From Heloderma charlesbogerti (Eukaryota; Chordata; Lepidosauria; Squamata; Helodermatidae): a stretch of 64,000 nucleotides of DNA. The notes beneath the pieces were generated by a model that was not told where the DNA came from, did no database searches, and worked only from the letters and a program-made list of their open reading frames with translations. This document shows, in pieces, positions 46,469 to 57,439 of this stretch (its first letter is position 1; each line of letters begins with the position of its first letter). The stretch spans positions 1 through 64,000 of the forward strand of contig JANEZZ010002886.1 in assembly GCA_026122225.1 (NCBI GenBank), written 5' to 3'. The position numbers were made by a program, and so were the translations under genes.

Positions 46469-47976
46469 GTGAGCAACAATAGTCTAAATATTTCTGAGCA
46501 GAGACATATTGGAGCAAGTGTGTTCCTGTGTATATTACACCTCTATTTCTTTATACCATAGGGTGAACATTGAGCAAGACAAAGCTGCTGTGTCCCCAAA
46601 ATAACACTATAACTAAAAAGTAATCTTGCAGGGAAAGGTGTTTAAAATATTTATTAAAGTACTAAGGGCACAATAACATGAGTATCACTTACATGCAAGC
46701 TCAGTTTGACTGGGATTTAATTAACGCAGTTCATGATAGAACCCCCCAATCACCAGATTTTGTTCTCAGGGACTATTCCAATCTAACATTTTGCAGAAGA
46801 TTGCCTGTGAAGAAATCCATGAAAAAAAATGTTCCATCAGAATGCAAAATCCACATGGATTTTGTAGGAGAGATCCACAATCAGGAGATTATATTTCTCC
46901 CTTCTCTGTATTCAAGAACCTAGCTTGCAAAAAAACATATATTTTTCATCCCAATATAATGTGTTCTTGTCTGGGTTACTCCATGGGTAATCTTCAGCTT
47001 TAGAGTCAGCTTTCCATTAGTGACTTCATATACACTTATTCGTTAGTGTTAGTGACAGCAGAGTTTGGCCAAATGTTTTTAAACAGCTGAGTAATTACAA
47101 CATAAAAGTTATCCAATTTAAGGGGTGTGTTACAGTGTATTGAAGGTGTTTGCAGCGGGAGGAGTTTAAAGGCCATATTAAAGGTACTGAAAAGCCAATA
47201 ATAGAACTTAACCAGTTTGTGTTGACAACTAGTTGTTTATATTTGGGCAGGGCAAAGGTTCTCTGCTCACCTTCATCAGACCTTCCTTTCCAACAAAGTT
47301 TGGAGTAAGAAACTCAGGCAAATTATTGGGGGTGGGGGGCTCCTCATACTTTTTGGGGAGAATAGTACTTATAAATATATTACAAGTTTGGTCCAAGGGC
47401 TTCTTTACCTTTTCCTCCTTTTTGCATAGTTTAAAAGCACCACTCAATGGCACCACAGCTTTCACACACTTTGGAATGGGACTGCAAATGCCTCTGGGAA
47501 AACACAATGTAATGTCATTATATCATTACCATAGTGCTCTATGGAAAAAGATGGCTGGGGCAACATCACCTTCCCAGGAGCATTTGTGGGGCCATTTCCA
47601 AAGTGCACAAGAGCTATACTGCCAGCAGCCATTCACCTGAGCTGCAGCAGCCCTTTTATGTGTAAAAAAGGGGGGCAACAAAGAAGCTTTTTGACCACCT
47701 CATAACATGCCCACCCTAACCTTGGCCCCTACCAACCAAACATGTCCCCTGAACTTCAGAAGGATCCCCCCACAATGCCTCCCCAAATGTTTAAAAATTC
47801 GGGAGAGTCAGTTATTCAGATCAGCCCTAGTTTATATGCACTAATATGCATGAAACTGAAACATGCATAGCAGTACACAAGAATGCAGCTTTAGTTACTA
47901 GCTAACCCTAGTTACTGGGTGCCAGAAACCTTGGACAAACTTTGCAGCTTTCAGCTTATAAATCCTTCAGCATATA

Positions 47977-49629
47977 CAGTCAGGGCCAGAAATATTGGAA
48001 CAAGGATAACTGTTTTGGCAGTTGGCCTCTGTACACCACCACATTGAAGTTGAAAGGAAACACACCCAGATGGGAGCGAAGTCAGGACTTTCAGCTGTTA
48101 TTCAAGGGGTTTGACAAACGTGGGGCACTAACCATTCAGGAAGTACAGCCCGTGGCATACACACACACCCATCGTTGGTGGCTCATAAGTAATGGAATGA
48201 ATGGCTGACAAGCAGCTGCATGGCCAGGTGTGTCCTGTTTCCTGGGTACCCCATGACCAATCAAGCAGATAAAAGGCCTGGAGGTGGTTCTGAGTGTTAC
48301 ATTTGCATTTGGTAGCTGTTCACTGGAACTCCCAACATGAGGTCCAAAGAGGTGTCCATGCGAGTGAAGGAGGCCATCATTAGGCTGAGGAAACAAAATA
48401 AACCCATCAGAGAGATAGCAAAAACAGTGGGAGTGGCCAATACAACGGTTTGGAACATCCTGAAAAAGAAGGAATTAACTGGCAAGTTCAGCAACAACGA
48501 AAGGCCTGGAAGACCACAGAAGACAACTAAAGTGGATGACCGCAGAATTCTGCTCATGGTGAAGAGGAACCCTTTCACAACATCTAGCCAGGTCAAGAAC
48601 GCTCTTGCGGAGGTAGGCATGTCATTGCCAACATCTACAGTCGAGAGACGGCTTTCTGAATGTAAATACAGAAGCTTCACAACAAGGTGCAAACCACAGG
48701 TAACGCTCAAGAACAGACAGGCCAGATTAGCCTTTTCTAGCAAACACCTAAAAAAGCCTGCCCAGTTCTGGAATAAGATTCTTTGGACTGATGAAACCAA
48801 GATGAACATGTACCAGAATGAAGGGAAGAGAAAAGTATGGAGAAGGAAAGGAACAGCTCATGATCCAAAGCATACCACATCATCTGTCAAACACGGTGGA
48901 GGCGGTGTTATGGCATGGGCATGTATGGATGGCAATGGAACCAGGTCACTGGTGTTTATTGATGATCTGACTGCTGATAAAAGCAGCAGGATGAATTCTG
49001 AAGTGTATAGGGCTATACTTTCTGCTCAGATTCAGCCGAATGCTGCCAAATTGATAGGACGCCGCTTCATATTGCAGATGGATAATGACCCAAAACATAC
49101 AGCAAAAGCTACCCAAGAGTTTCTCAAGGCAAAGAAGTGGGATGTTCTTCAATGGCCAAGTCAGTCACCTGATCTCAACCCAATAGAGCATGCTTTTCAC
49201 TTACTGAAGACAAGACTGAAGGCAGAAAGACCCACAAACAAGCAGCAGCTGAAGGCAGTTGCAGTAAAGGCCTGGCAAAGCATCTCAAGGGAGGAAACTC
49301 AGCATTTGGGCATGTCTATGGGTTCCAGATTTCAGGAAGTCATTGACTGCAAAGGATTTTCATCCAGGTATGAAAGGCGATCCTTAAGTTTTAAATGATT
49401 TTGGTTTATTCCATTACTTATGAGCCACCAATGATGGGTGTGTGTGTATGCCACTGGCTGTACTTCCTGAATGGTTAGTGCCCCACTTTTGTCAAACCCC
49501 TTGAATGACAGCTGAAAGTCCTGACTTTGCTCCCGTCTGGGTGTGTTTCCTTTCAACTTCAATGTGGTGGTGTACAGAGGCCAACTGCCAAAACAGTTAT
49601 CCTTGTTCCAATATTTCTGGCCCTGACCA
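47977..49629 (+). mobile_element. Complete Tc1-type DNA transposon
   Basis: The element is 1653 bp with 222-bp terminal inverted repeats (47977-48198 and 49408-49629) and TA on each side (47975-47976, 49630-49631), the Tc1/mariner target. I count about 8 differences between the two repeats, including the two outermost-end changes at the right (CAG versus TGG). Each repeat carries an outer and an inner copy of a 21-bp motif about 197 bp apart (47983-48003 and 48180-48200, about 14 of 21 matching), as in the IR/DR layout of Sleeping Beauty-like elements. It lies in the sense orientation of CADPS. Confidence 0.95.
48337..49398 (+). CDS. Tc1-type transposase, intact DD34E
   Basis: The 353-residue protein would cut the element out and paste it at TA sites. 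An N-terminal paired-type DNA-binding region (about 1-115) holds two helix-turn-helix stretches (IREIAKTVGVANTTVWNILK at 24-43) and a GRPQ hinge at 58-61. The catalytic triad is Asp152 (LWTDETK), Asp249 (QMDNDPKHTA) and Glu284 (SPDLNPIEH), with exactly 34 residues between the last two. A GGGG box lies at 187-190. The length fits the family's usual 340-350 residues, and there is no stop or frameshift. The last 8 residues extend beyond the usual end near RY. Activity is not shown; the right terminus carries mutations that could weaken it. Confidence 0.93.
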   Translation: MRSKEVSMRVKEAIIRLRKQNKPIREIAKTVGVANTTVWNILKKKELTGKFSNNERPGRPQKTTKVDDRRILLMVKRNPFTTSSQVKNALAEVGMSLPTSTVERRLSECKYRSFTTRCKPQVTLKNRQARLAFSSKHLKKPAQFWNKILWTDETKMNMYQNEGKRKVWRRKGTAHDPKHTTSSVKHGGGGVMAWACMDGNGTRSLVFIDDLTADKSSRMNSEVYRAILSAQIQPNAAKLIGRRFILQMDNDPKHTAKATQEFLKAKKWDVLQWPSQSPDLNPIEHAFHLLKTRLKAERPTNKQQLKAVAVKAWQSISREETQHLGMSMGSRFQEVIDCKGFSSRYERRSLSFK

Positions 49630-49663
49630 TAGTTCCTTCAGCAAAGGGGCAGTTGGTTTAATG

Positions 49664-49759
49664 CAGCCTTCCCCAACCTGGAGCCTTCCAGATGTTTTAG
49701 ACTACAAATCCCAGAATTCCTGACCATTGGCCATTCTAGCACCAAGCTGGGGAAGGCTG
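49664..49759. mobile_element. Short hAT-type element beside the Tc1
   Basis: The 96-bp palindrome begins CAGCCTTCCCCAACCTGG and ends GGGGAAGGCTG. Flanks GTTTAATG (49656-49663) and CTTTAATG (49760-49767) match at 7 of 8 bases. It lies 34 bp from the Tc1 right end. Confidence 0.82.
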
Positions 49760-49956
49760 CTTTAATGTCACTCCTAAAACGTTAACTTCTTATGAACACG
49801 AATCACAGGTTCAGGTGGCAGGTTCTTAGCACTGGCCCAAGCACACAGCTGATGTCTTCCTCAGTATAGCTGCAGCTATTTCAACAGCTGTGTTTGTGGC
49901 TTCTTCTTTTATCCCCCTGCTACAGCACAGCTGTGTTATTATACAGCACTGGCAGG

Positions 49957-50343
49957 TAGGGATGGGAGATTCAGCGATGCTCATGCTTGCTGAGATTTTC
50001 CAAGCTCCACCTTGAAGCTCGGACTGCCTCATTCCCATTTTCAATTGCAATCTGTTTTTCTTTTTCATTTGAACAGAAAAGTTGTGTATTTTGTACAAAT
50101 TTTTGAAATTGCACATCCAAATGCACTTTCTTCCCATAGACAAAAGTGTGAAAATGTATATTTTAAAAAATATTCAAATTTTTAAAGCACAGTTTTCTAA
50201 ATGTGTGCATTTTGCTAACATGATTGCAAGTTCAAGAATGTGCAAGCTTTTTCCAAAAACTGTGCTCCCATTCGCATTCAGGGTTGCAAATGGGGCAAAT
50301 TCGAGTTTAAAATGAATCAAAACTAAATTTTCACGAATCCCTA
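49957..50343. mobile_element. hAT-type miniature element, TAGGGATGGG ends
   Basis: The 387-bp element begins TAGGGATGGGAGATTCAG and ends ACGAATCCCTA. Flanks CTGGCAGG (49949-49956) and CTGGCAGC (50344-50351) match at 7 of 8 bases. Non-coding and AT-rich inside. Confidence 0.83.
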
Positions 50344-53300
50344 CTGGCAGCTGGGTTGGACCCATCCATTCCACTTGCCAAGCAATTGGTGGGCCTCTCG
50401 AGGCTCTAGGAGCCAATGAAGGTAGGGCAAGCCCATGTTGGTCATACCTATTGTTAAGGATGAGAAGGACTGCCTAGCAAGCAATGGGAGGGCTTGCAGC
50501 TGTTCTCCATATGCCCAGCACTGGATCACCTTTCAGTTGCAGTGTAGATGTCTCTCTTGACACTGCTGCAGCTAAAGATCTATAGGATTTCATAAGGGCA
50601 GAACTAGTGTAGAGTCCTGTTAGGATTGAAGCACATACATTAATTCATAGATGAAGTACTGACCCATGTGTGGTCAGTGTTTGTCATTACATGGGGCCAG
50701 GATTTCATTTCCCATGTATAGACCTGTTGCATATATTTAGTTCTATGTAAATTCATAGCCAATCCGCTTTGAAAACTGAAGTGATTTGTCATAGCTTTTA
50801 TAAATTATCCTTTAAAAATTCAGATAAAACTTTCTCTTGTTTATAACTTTCAGTGCTGTAACATTAATTCCCTATTTTCTGCTTTCCTTCTCATTGACGT
50901 TTCTATATTGCATTAAATACATTTTAACATAAATAATTTCACCATTAAAAATAAAACATAAATAAGATGTCTAATAAAAGCAGAGTAAAATTAATTTATT
51001 TCTAGAGCTCAGCAATCGACAAGTCCCAACTAACGCCTGATTGCATATTTAAATTTCCTCCCTGTTTTTCTACTGTTCATTCAATCTTGGATGATCCTGG
51101 CAGGGAAAAGAGGTATGTGACTAAACTGAATGAAACAAGTCACCTCCTGTCATATTTCGTGCATGCCCTCTCAGTGCCATGTTTCCTAATGGGATCTTCC
51201 CTGGGTCATCCTTGCTTTGTAACTTTGGATCCAAGGAATGTAACAGCAACTTCAGTTTGAACTGCTTGTGGAACTGTAGCCCTACATGGCAGGGCCGATG
51301 TGGGGGACATTCTCCAGCCCATGCATGTAGCAATGGATATATTTCTACAAGCACTGCAGTTACATCCCAACACTTGTCCTACCTGCCTGGGCTCTTTCCT
51401 CAGCCTGTTGTTTTCCCCTGTTGCTCAGTGTACACCTGATCTGTAGTTCACCCTGCTGGTAATAGACATGAATGACAAATGATTAGCTAGGATAGCAATA
51501 GCCTTCCTCTGATTTTGTTCATTGTGTGTATTGTTCTGGTATATACAATATGTATATATGGAAAGAGATTATGTAGGATTGAGGAGTGAAGCAACATCTG
51601 TTTTCATGTTGTTGAGAGACTAGAAGTATCATGTAGAAAGGGAATAATTCTGTGAGCTGTAGTGATGTGTCTAAAGAAAACAATGTTGTTTCCCACCTCA
51701 TTATCATGATATATCTTGCAAGCGCTGAAAAATCTGTAATGATCTGATAACAAAGAAAGGAGGCAACTGGCTATGACTCTGAGGCACAGATTCCATAAAG
51801 GGGGCAGTTCACCACAAAGGGACATACCTGGAAACCCTAATACACATATGCATTGTCTTACTATTCTAATAGTACCTAGGTCATGTGGGAAGGCACCATG
51901 GTGGAACAGCAACCACACTGTGCCCATAATACATGAACCAGCCTTTAACAATTGATACTAGGTATGTTAAGGAAGCAAATCCAAGTCATAGTTCAAGAGT
52001 GATGTGTAAAAAAAGTAAGCATAGGGCAAAGTGGTACCAGACTGTTCGTTGTCACCCTCTTTCTCCATGTTGACTGATTTTGTACCTTTAGAAAAATCAC
52101 CCTTTTCTTATTTTTGGTGAGTTTTTATAGGTAATTTTCAGGTCACTTGAAGTTCTTCACAGAGGTGACTCATCCATCGATTCAGCTTGTATCACTTATC
52201 GACAATCAGTTATGTCAAACAGTGCAAGCACATTGAATGATCCTGTTACTGAGCACACCTTTTTAAATTCCTTATAGCTATCGTAACCACACCGAAAGAG
52301 AAACAACTGCCTAGGCAATACTGAAAAACATTACCAGGAACAAACTTTCCTCCTAAGTTAGTTCATAGTTGGTTTGTTAACAATAAGCAGGCAAAAAAGA
52401 CAAAGACAAACAAAACCAGAGAACAATAAAGAGGCTGCTCATTATATACATTCTCAGGATCCAAAGACTGTGCAATTCATTCCATGTAAACAAACTCGCT
52501 TTGAATTTGAGTTGTTGAACTGCTGAACCCCCACCCCACTCATGTCACATGACAAACTACTCTTGAAACTGAGGAGTTTCAAAATGAATTTGTAGAGGTC
52601 TGCTGTTAAAAAAGAAGAAGTGAAAAATCCAAAGTGGAGACCATAGGGCCTAAAGTAGTTGTTTAGGTCCCAACATGATTTTAAGTCTATGCCATTTGTC
52701 TCTTTTTTCTCAGACTGGGTTTTTTTTTTCCTTTGCAAAACTACAAAGGAAAGGGAATTTTATAAAGCACTAGGTGTCACAGGCGTTCACTATTGCAATT
52801 CTCTCTCCATATGTATGTATGTATGAATATGTATATATGTATTTTAACTTCTTGAAGACATGCATATATACATGAGTTCCCATGGGTATGGTAAAAAAAA
52901 GTCATATATTTGGTGGTATAGGGAGGAGCCTTCCTCTTCATGATTGTAACAAAGAAGGTAAGTAGACTTCTTACTATGTTGAACAGGATTGTTGAGTAAC
53001 AACATGTTACTAATCTCATTTTCAAGAAAGGAATACTGCAATCACAGGACAAGGACAATAGTTTGGGCATGGATGAGCAGACTTATTAAATGCAAGCTGA
53101 ATGCTACTTCAAAAATGAGAAATACTGTTCTTTGGAAATGACCGTGTTCCTTTCTTCTGAATTCCTAAGGCATTCGCTCTTTTTCTGATTTATGAAAACA
53201 GGCTTTTAATTGCCAAATTCTAGAATAATTGTGTTGGCTTTTGGAGCAAACCTTATTTTGTTGTTCCCCAAGACTAGATTTATTTATTATTTATGAACAG

Positions 53301-53744
53301 AATTACTAAGAGGTTTCCTCAAGCCCTGCATATCCAGCTTAATTTATAATGCAGCTTTGTTATAATGCTTTAAATAGAATTAAAATACACAATGATTTTT
53401 TAAAAGCAAATAATAATTTGAGCAGATGAAGCAGAGAACTCTGATTACTATAATCTTCCTTCAAAATATTTATCGGGGGAAATGTAGAACTTTTCAGGAT
53501 TGCCATCCCTAAATCTCCCAGGGGCATCTGATTGGCCATTTTGGGAAGCAGGATGCTGAACTAGATGGAACTTTGATCTGATCCAACAGGGCTCCTCTTA
53601 TGTTCTTATTTAACTTCTCTAGGCGCAGGTCATGTAGAATCAGGGTTTCCCCTTAAAAACTAGAAATGATGCAAATGGACAAAGATAGCCTAGCTACAGT
53701 TATCCATGCTCTGGTATTCTCTTGTCTGGTTAACTGCAATGCAT

Positions 53745-54392
53745 TATATGTGGGGGCTGCCTTTGAAAATGGTCTGGAAACTTCAGCTGGTCCAAAACAA
53801 GACTGTTAATGGGGACTGGCCAACATGATCATATTATGCTAGTACTTTTCCAGCTGTCCTGGCTGCCAGTCCATTCCCAGGTCTAATTCAAAGTGTGAAT
53901 TTTAACTTTCAAAGTTAACTTTCAAAGACCTAAATGGCTTGGGGCCAGGTTACCTGAAGGACATCTCCTCCCATATGTACCTGTCTGGACCCTAAGATTG
54001 TCCTTAAATGCCCTCTTCCAGGTGCCCTCACCTAATGAAGTTAGGTGGGTGGCTACTACAGAGGGGGCCTTTTTAGCTGTGGCACCCTGGTTAGGGAATG
54101 TCCTCCCCAGAGAGGTTCACCTGGCACCTGTGTTGTGGTCTTTTCAGCAGCAGGTGAAGACTTTTTTATTCTCCCAGGCATTTTAAGTTACTCAGTTTTT
54201 ATTGTTTAAAATCAGTTACTGTATTTTTAGATCTTTACCTTGCTGCTGGTTTTTACTCCAGTTGTATACTGTAGTTTTAAACTTTCAAAAGTTTTATATT
54301 ATGTTTTATCACATTGCTGTATTTTATAGTTTTATCTGTTGTGAAACGCCCAGAGAGCTTTGGCTATTAGGTGGTATAGAAATGTAATAGAT

Positions 54393-54460
<68 letters not shown>
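53745..54460 (+). mobile_element. L2-type LINE 3' fragment with (GAAA)n tail
   Basis: A decayed 3' coding part (GGGGACTGGCCAACATGATC, then CAGCTGTCCTGGCTGCCAGT) leads to the L2 terminus AACGCCCAGAGAGCTTTGGC and a GAAA/GATA array at about 54388-54460. The same terminus occurs at 13195-13264. Confidence 0.75.
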
Positions 54461-54653
54461 GGTATGCACAAAAGCGACATTATAGAAAATCTTAAAGTAA
54501 TGCTAGCAATGGTAAGGTACACATAATCAAGTAATATAGACCATTACAGCCAATATTAATGTCACAGTGCCATAGAACTCTAGAGAGTTCCAAGGTATAT
54601 AATTTTAACACTTAAACTGTGTCGGGAGAGTTCATATTATTAATCCCTTAGTG

Positions 54654-55011
54654 CAGGCGTGAGCAATCTGTAGGCCATGGGCTGCATGCAGCCTTTGGCT
54701 GCTCTCAGTGTGACCTGCAGCCTGCAGGATCCCCACCCACTTTTCCCTGCAGCCCAGCTGATCACCTGGGCTGCAGGAGAAAGGCTCCATCTTCCTCCCC
54801 ATCCGTCAGCAACCACAAAGCAGCTGGGATTGCTGTTTCCCTGCTGCTAATGGCAGCATAAAAGTAACTATCTTAGTCAGAGTTGCCAATTGGGGAGCAG
54901 GAAAAGAGGCTTAAGTGTCCCCCTCTCTCAGCAGCATAGAGGCAGTGCACCCACCAAGCCACCACCCAGCACTCATGTGGCCCTCAGGGCCAAAAAGGTT
55001 GCCCACCCCTG
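54654..55011. mobile_element. hAT-type element next to the Ngaro/DIRS-like element
   Basis: The 358-bp element begins CAGGCGTGAGCAATCTGTAG and ends GGTTGCCCACCCCTG. Flanks CCTTAGTG (54646-54653) and CCTTAATG (55012-55019) match at 7 of 8 bases. It resembles 60887-61258. Confidence 0.83.
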
Positions 55012-55504
55012 CCTTAATGCCTATCCACACATGAGTTTCCTGTGCAACCAAAAGGACAAAAAGTAGTACCTGAACAAAGATGGTGTCTGATTGACACAAT
55101 ATACCATTGCAAGCGGAGATGGGTAATAAAGAGACAGACATGAGTGCTTAGATTGAAATTGGGCCACATCTATTGAAATATCTGTAAAGGGGAAAACCTA
55201 GGGCGGGCACTGAACTGTGCCAACTGCTACCTGGCACTGTAATGGGCGAAAACATTCACAGCCCTCGGGACTACCCCATTTGGGGGAGGTAGACCTTCCC
55301 CTGTCACCCCCTCCCGAGCCGCAAAGCTCCTGGGTGAGTGAGGTGAGTCGGTCTCACAGGCAACCCTTATCCCCCCACCGAGCTGCAAAACCCATTTGGG
55401 ACACCTCAGGCGTCACCTGTCACCATAAAAGGTGCCTCTAAATGCCCACCATCCCTAATCTTATTCCCCTTTGCCCATCCTAGCCGCCACCGGGAGTGAC
55501 AAGC

Positions 55505-56168
55505 CTATTGCTTGTAAAACTCCCCCCACCTGCGAAGAAATTCCCGCAGGCCCCTTTGCAGATCCGACAAAAAGATGTCGTTTCCAGCATCAGACAGGTG
55601 AGCACCATCCTATCTGTAAAGCTCCCTCCTTGTCCATGTAATTTCCTGATGAGTGATGATCCCATCACCGTGCTTGTATAGCCCCATGGCTATTTCTCTT
55701 TTAACTTCCCTCCGAGCCATGTCTATACCTCCCGTCTTCTGAGTGTTCCAATTAATTCTTGGAAGCAAACAGGACCAAATGATAGTTATCCTGGCCAACT
55801 ATGCTGGATAACTTGAAAATCAGCCAAGGCCTGCACAATGAGGTCCTTGCCTTTAACCCAACACAAATCATTCCCCCCAAGATGCAACACCAAAATCTGT
55901 GTGGGGACATGGACCAAACTTGGATGGAATAGCGTAGGAAGGAGGAGCTCCCACCGGATGCCGTGTCTACTGAGCCACTGAACATGGGCACGCGGGGACA
56001 GTCGAAGCTGGGATCCGCAGCCGAAGCCCTCCAACCAGCCCAAACCACCAAGCTGTGCCCACATATGAGCACATGCACTGGTTCTCGTCCATTCCATCGA
56101 TCTAAGGGAATAAGAACAGTAATAACAAGAAAAGCGGTGTCATACCATGGATTGGCAGGTAAGCCCCA
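55505..56168 (-). pseudogene. SGNH/GDSL-type hydrolase domain of the retroelement (broken)
   Basis: The domain follows the recombinase in the same frame, after one stop. Block I reads LICGHSLVVWAGWRAS. After a frame change come LSRHGIRWELLLP and block III HLGGNDLCWVKGKDLIVQ, and after a stop and another change block V DGAHLSDAGNDIF near 55600, ending in a TAG near 55507. The Ser, Asn and Asp-x-x-His positions expected of an SGNH hydrolase are therefore all recognisable, but the reading frame is broken at least twice. Its role in these elements is not known with certainty. Confidence 0.75.
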
Positions 56169-56171
56169 CAC

Positions 56172-57104
56172 TTAAGTCCAGAAGGTCCTGGACCGCCATC
56201 TACCCACTACCTTCACTTGATCATGTGAAAAGCCCAAAGATGCGGCTGCTGAGGTGGCTCCAATCCAGAAGGAATGAGTCCCAAATCGGAACTTACCCAG
56301 GCCCAGAGCATTCAATGCTAATTTAGTCACGGCCCAAAACTGAAATTCCGTCAACGGGGAACTGTCAGAGTGACCAAATAATGTGCCATCCACGGACCCC
56401 CTGATTTCCAAGAAAAACACTAATACCCTGACAGGGCATGATTCCTCCATTAGAGCAGGATGGAGTGACACCGTCATACCCCTACCCACCTGGTCGGTCT
56501 TGGATCTCCTGATCCGAAGATGTGTGATATCTGAATGGGCCTGGACATCTGAATATCTCAGGGCCCTACCTGAAGTATTGCTTTTGGATGCCCACACTAG
56601 TTCGGAAATCCTAAGGGCCCCAAACAAAGCCGTTAAGGAAGCTGTGTGGAACAATATGGCCTCATAGTGGAAGGCACAAATGGATGACCACAATCTGCGA
56701 AGACCCAAAAGGGTATCCGGAGAAAGGGGGCATCTAGAGTCCACAGATGGAGGTGACATCCTGGCCCAGCCCTGGACAGTGCGCCGTAGCCTGAAATCTG
56801 ACGTGGTATCACTTCCGCCCTTAGCCTTAGACCAAAAGGCGAGCGCAGCCAGCCTCCCACTTATGGATTTGGCTGAAAGCCCCTTATTCCTAGAATAAAT
56901 GCAGAACTGTAAGAGATGATCCACAGAGATGGGCCAAGACTGCTGCAACTGCATGTCACACCAGAACTCATGGAACTCCCTACTTGCTCTGTCATAAACG
57001 GCTTTAGTGCTGGGAGCTATGGAGTTCATCATGGCCTGCTCAGCTTCAGTCTGCCAATCTCCCCTAGAGCAGCGGGCATGGGGTCCAGCAGTGGATGAGC
57101 CCAC
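56172..57104 (-). pseudogene. Tyrosine recombinase of the retroelement, inactivated
   Basis: This 310-codon frame would integrate a circular DNA intermediate. Visible parts are an N-terminal core-binding region (STKAVYDRASREFHEFW at 32-48), the first catalytic Arg165 (FGALRISELVW) and His277 (GTHSFW). The Arg of the His-x-x-Arg box is Trp280, consistent with CGG to TGG. The frame stops with TAA directly after GRWRSRTFWT, where the family has its nucleophilic Tyr, and the next codons continue in the same frame into the hydrolase. Two catalytic residues are thus lost, so it cannot act as a recombinase. It overlaps the RNase H frame by 76 nt in a different frame. Confidence 0.85.
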
Positions 57105-57439
57105 GGGGCCAACTCCCGGAACCTGTTGATCTGGTTACGCGACAGAGCATCGGCGATTGAATTGTCCAGGCCAGGTACATACCGGGTGCAGAACCAGATA
57201 TGTCGCAGGCAATGAAGCATAACTGATCTTACCAACGACATAACCCTATGGTTTCTGGAAGACAAGGTCTTAATGATATGGATGGTGGCAAGATTGTCAC
57301 ACCAAAAGTGAACCACAGAGTTGGCCATTTGGTCAGCCCAAATGTGTGTGGCCACAAAAATGGGAAAGAACTCCAAAAAGGTAAGGTCCTTACAAATTCT
57401 GGCCGCCTCCCAACTCTCAGGCCACCGTCCATCCCACAT
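57029..57439 (-). pseudogene. RNase H segment of the retroelement
   Basis: The frame reads CKDLTFLEFFPIFVATHIWA, then HFWCDNLATIHIIKTLSSRN, RYVPGLDNSIADALSRNQIN and RFRELAPWAHP. The DN and DALSR motifs are those of the RNase H that closes the reverse transcriptase of Ngaro/DIRS elements. The upstream part begins GRWPESWEAA with no reverse transcriptase before it. Confidence 0.8.

Noticed and set aside
47233..47640. 135-codon + strand frame in the intron upstream of Tc1
   Set aside because: No recognisable motif, an overlapping antisense frame of similar length, and composition like the surrounding intron.
51006..51112. Exon-like segment between CTAG and GTATGT, open as SSAIDKSQLTPDCIFKF
   Set aside because: Its length (107 nt) would shift the CADPS frame between two phase-0 boundaries. 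The 105-nt alternative from 51008 has an early stop. The peptide is not recognised.
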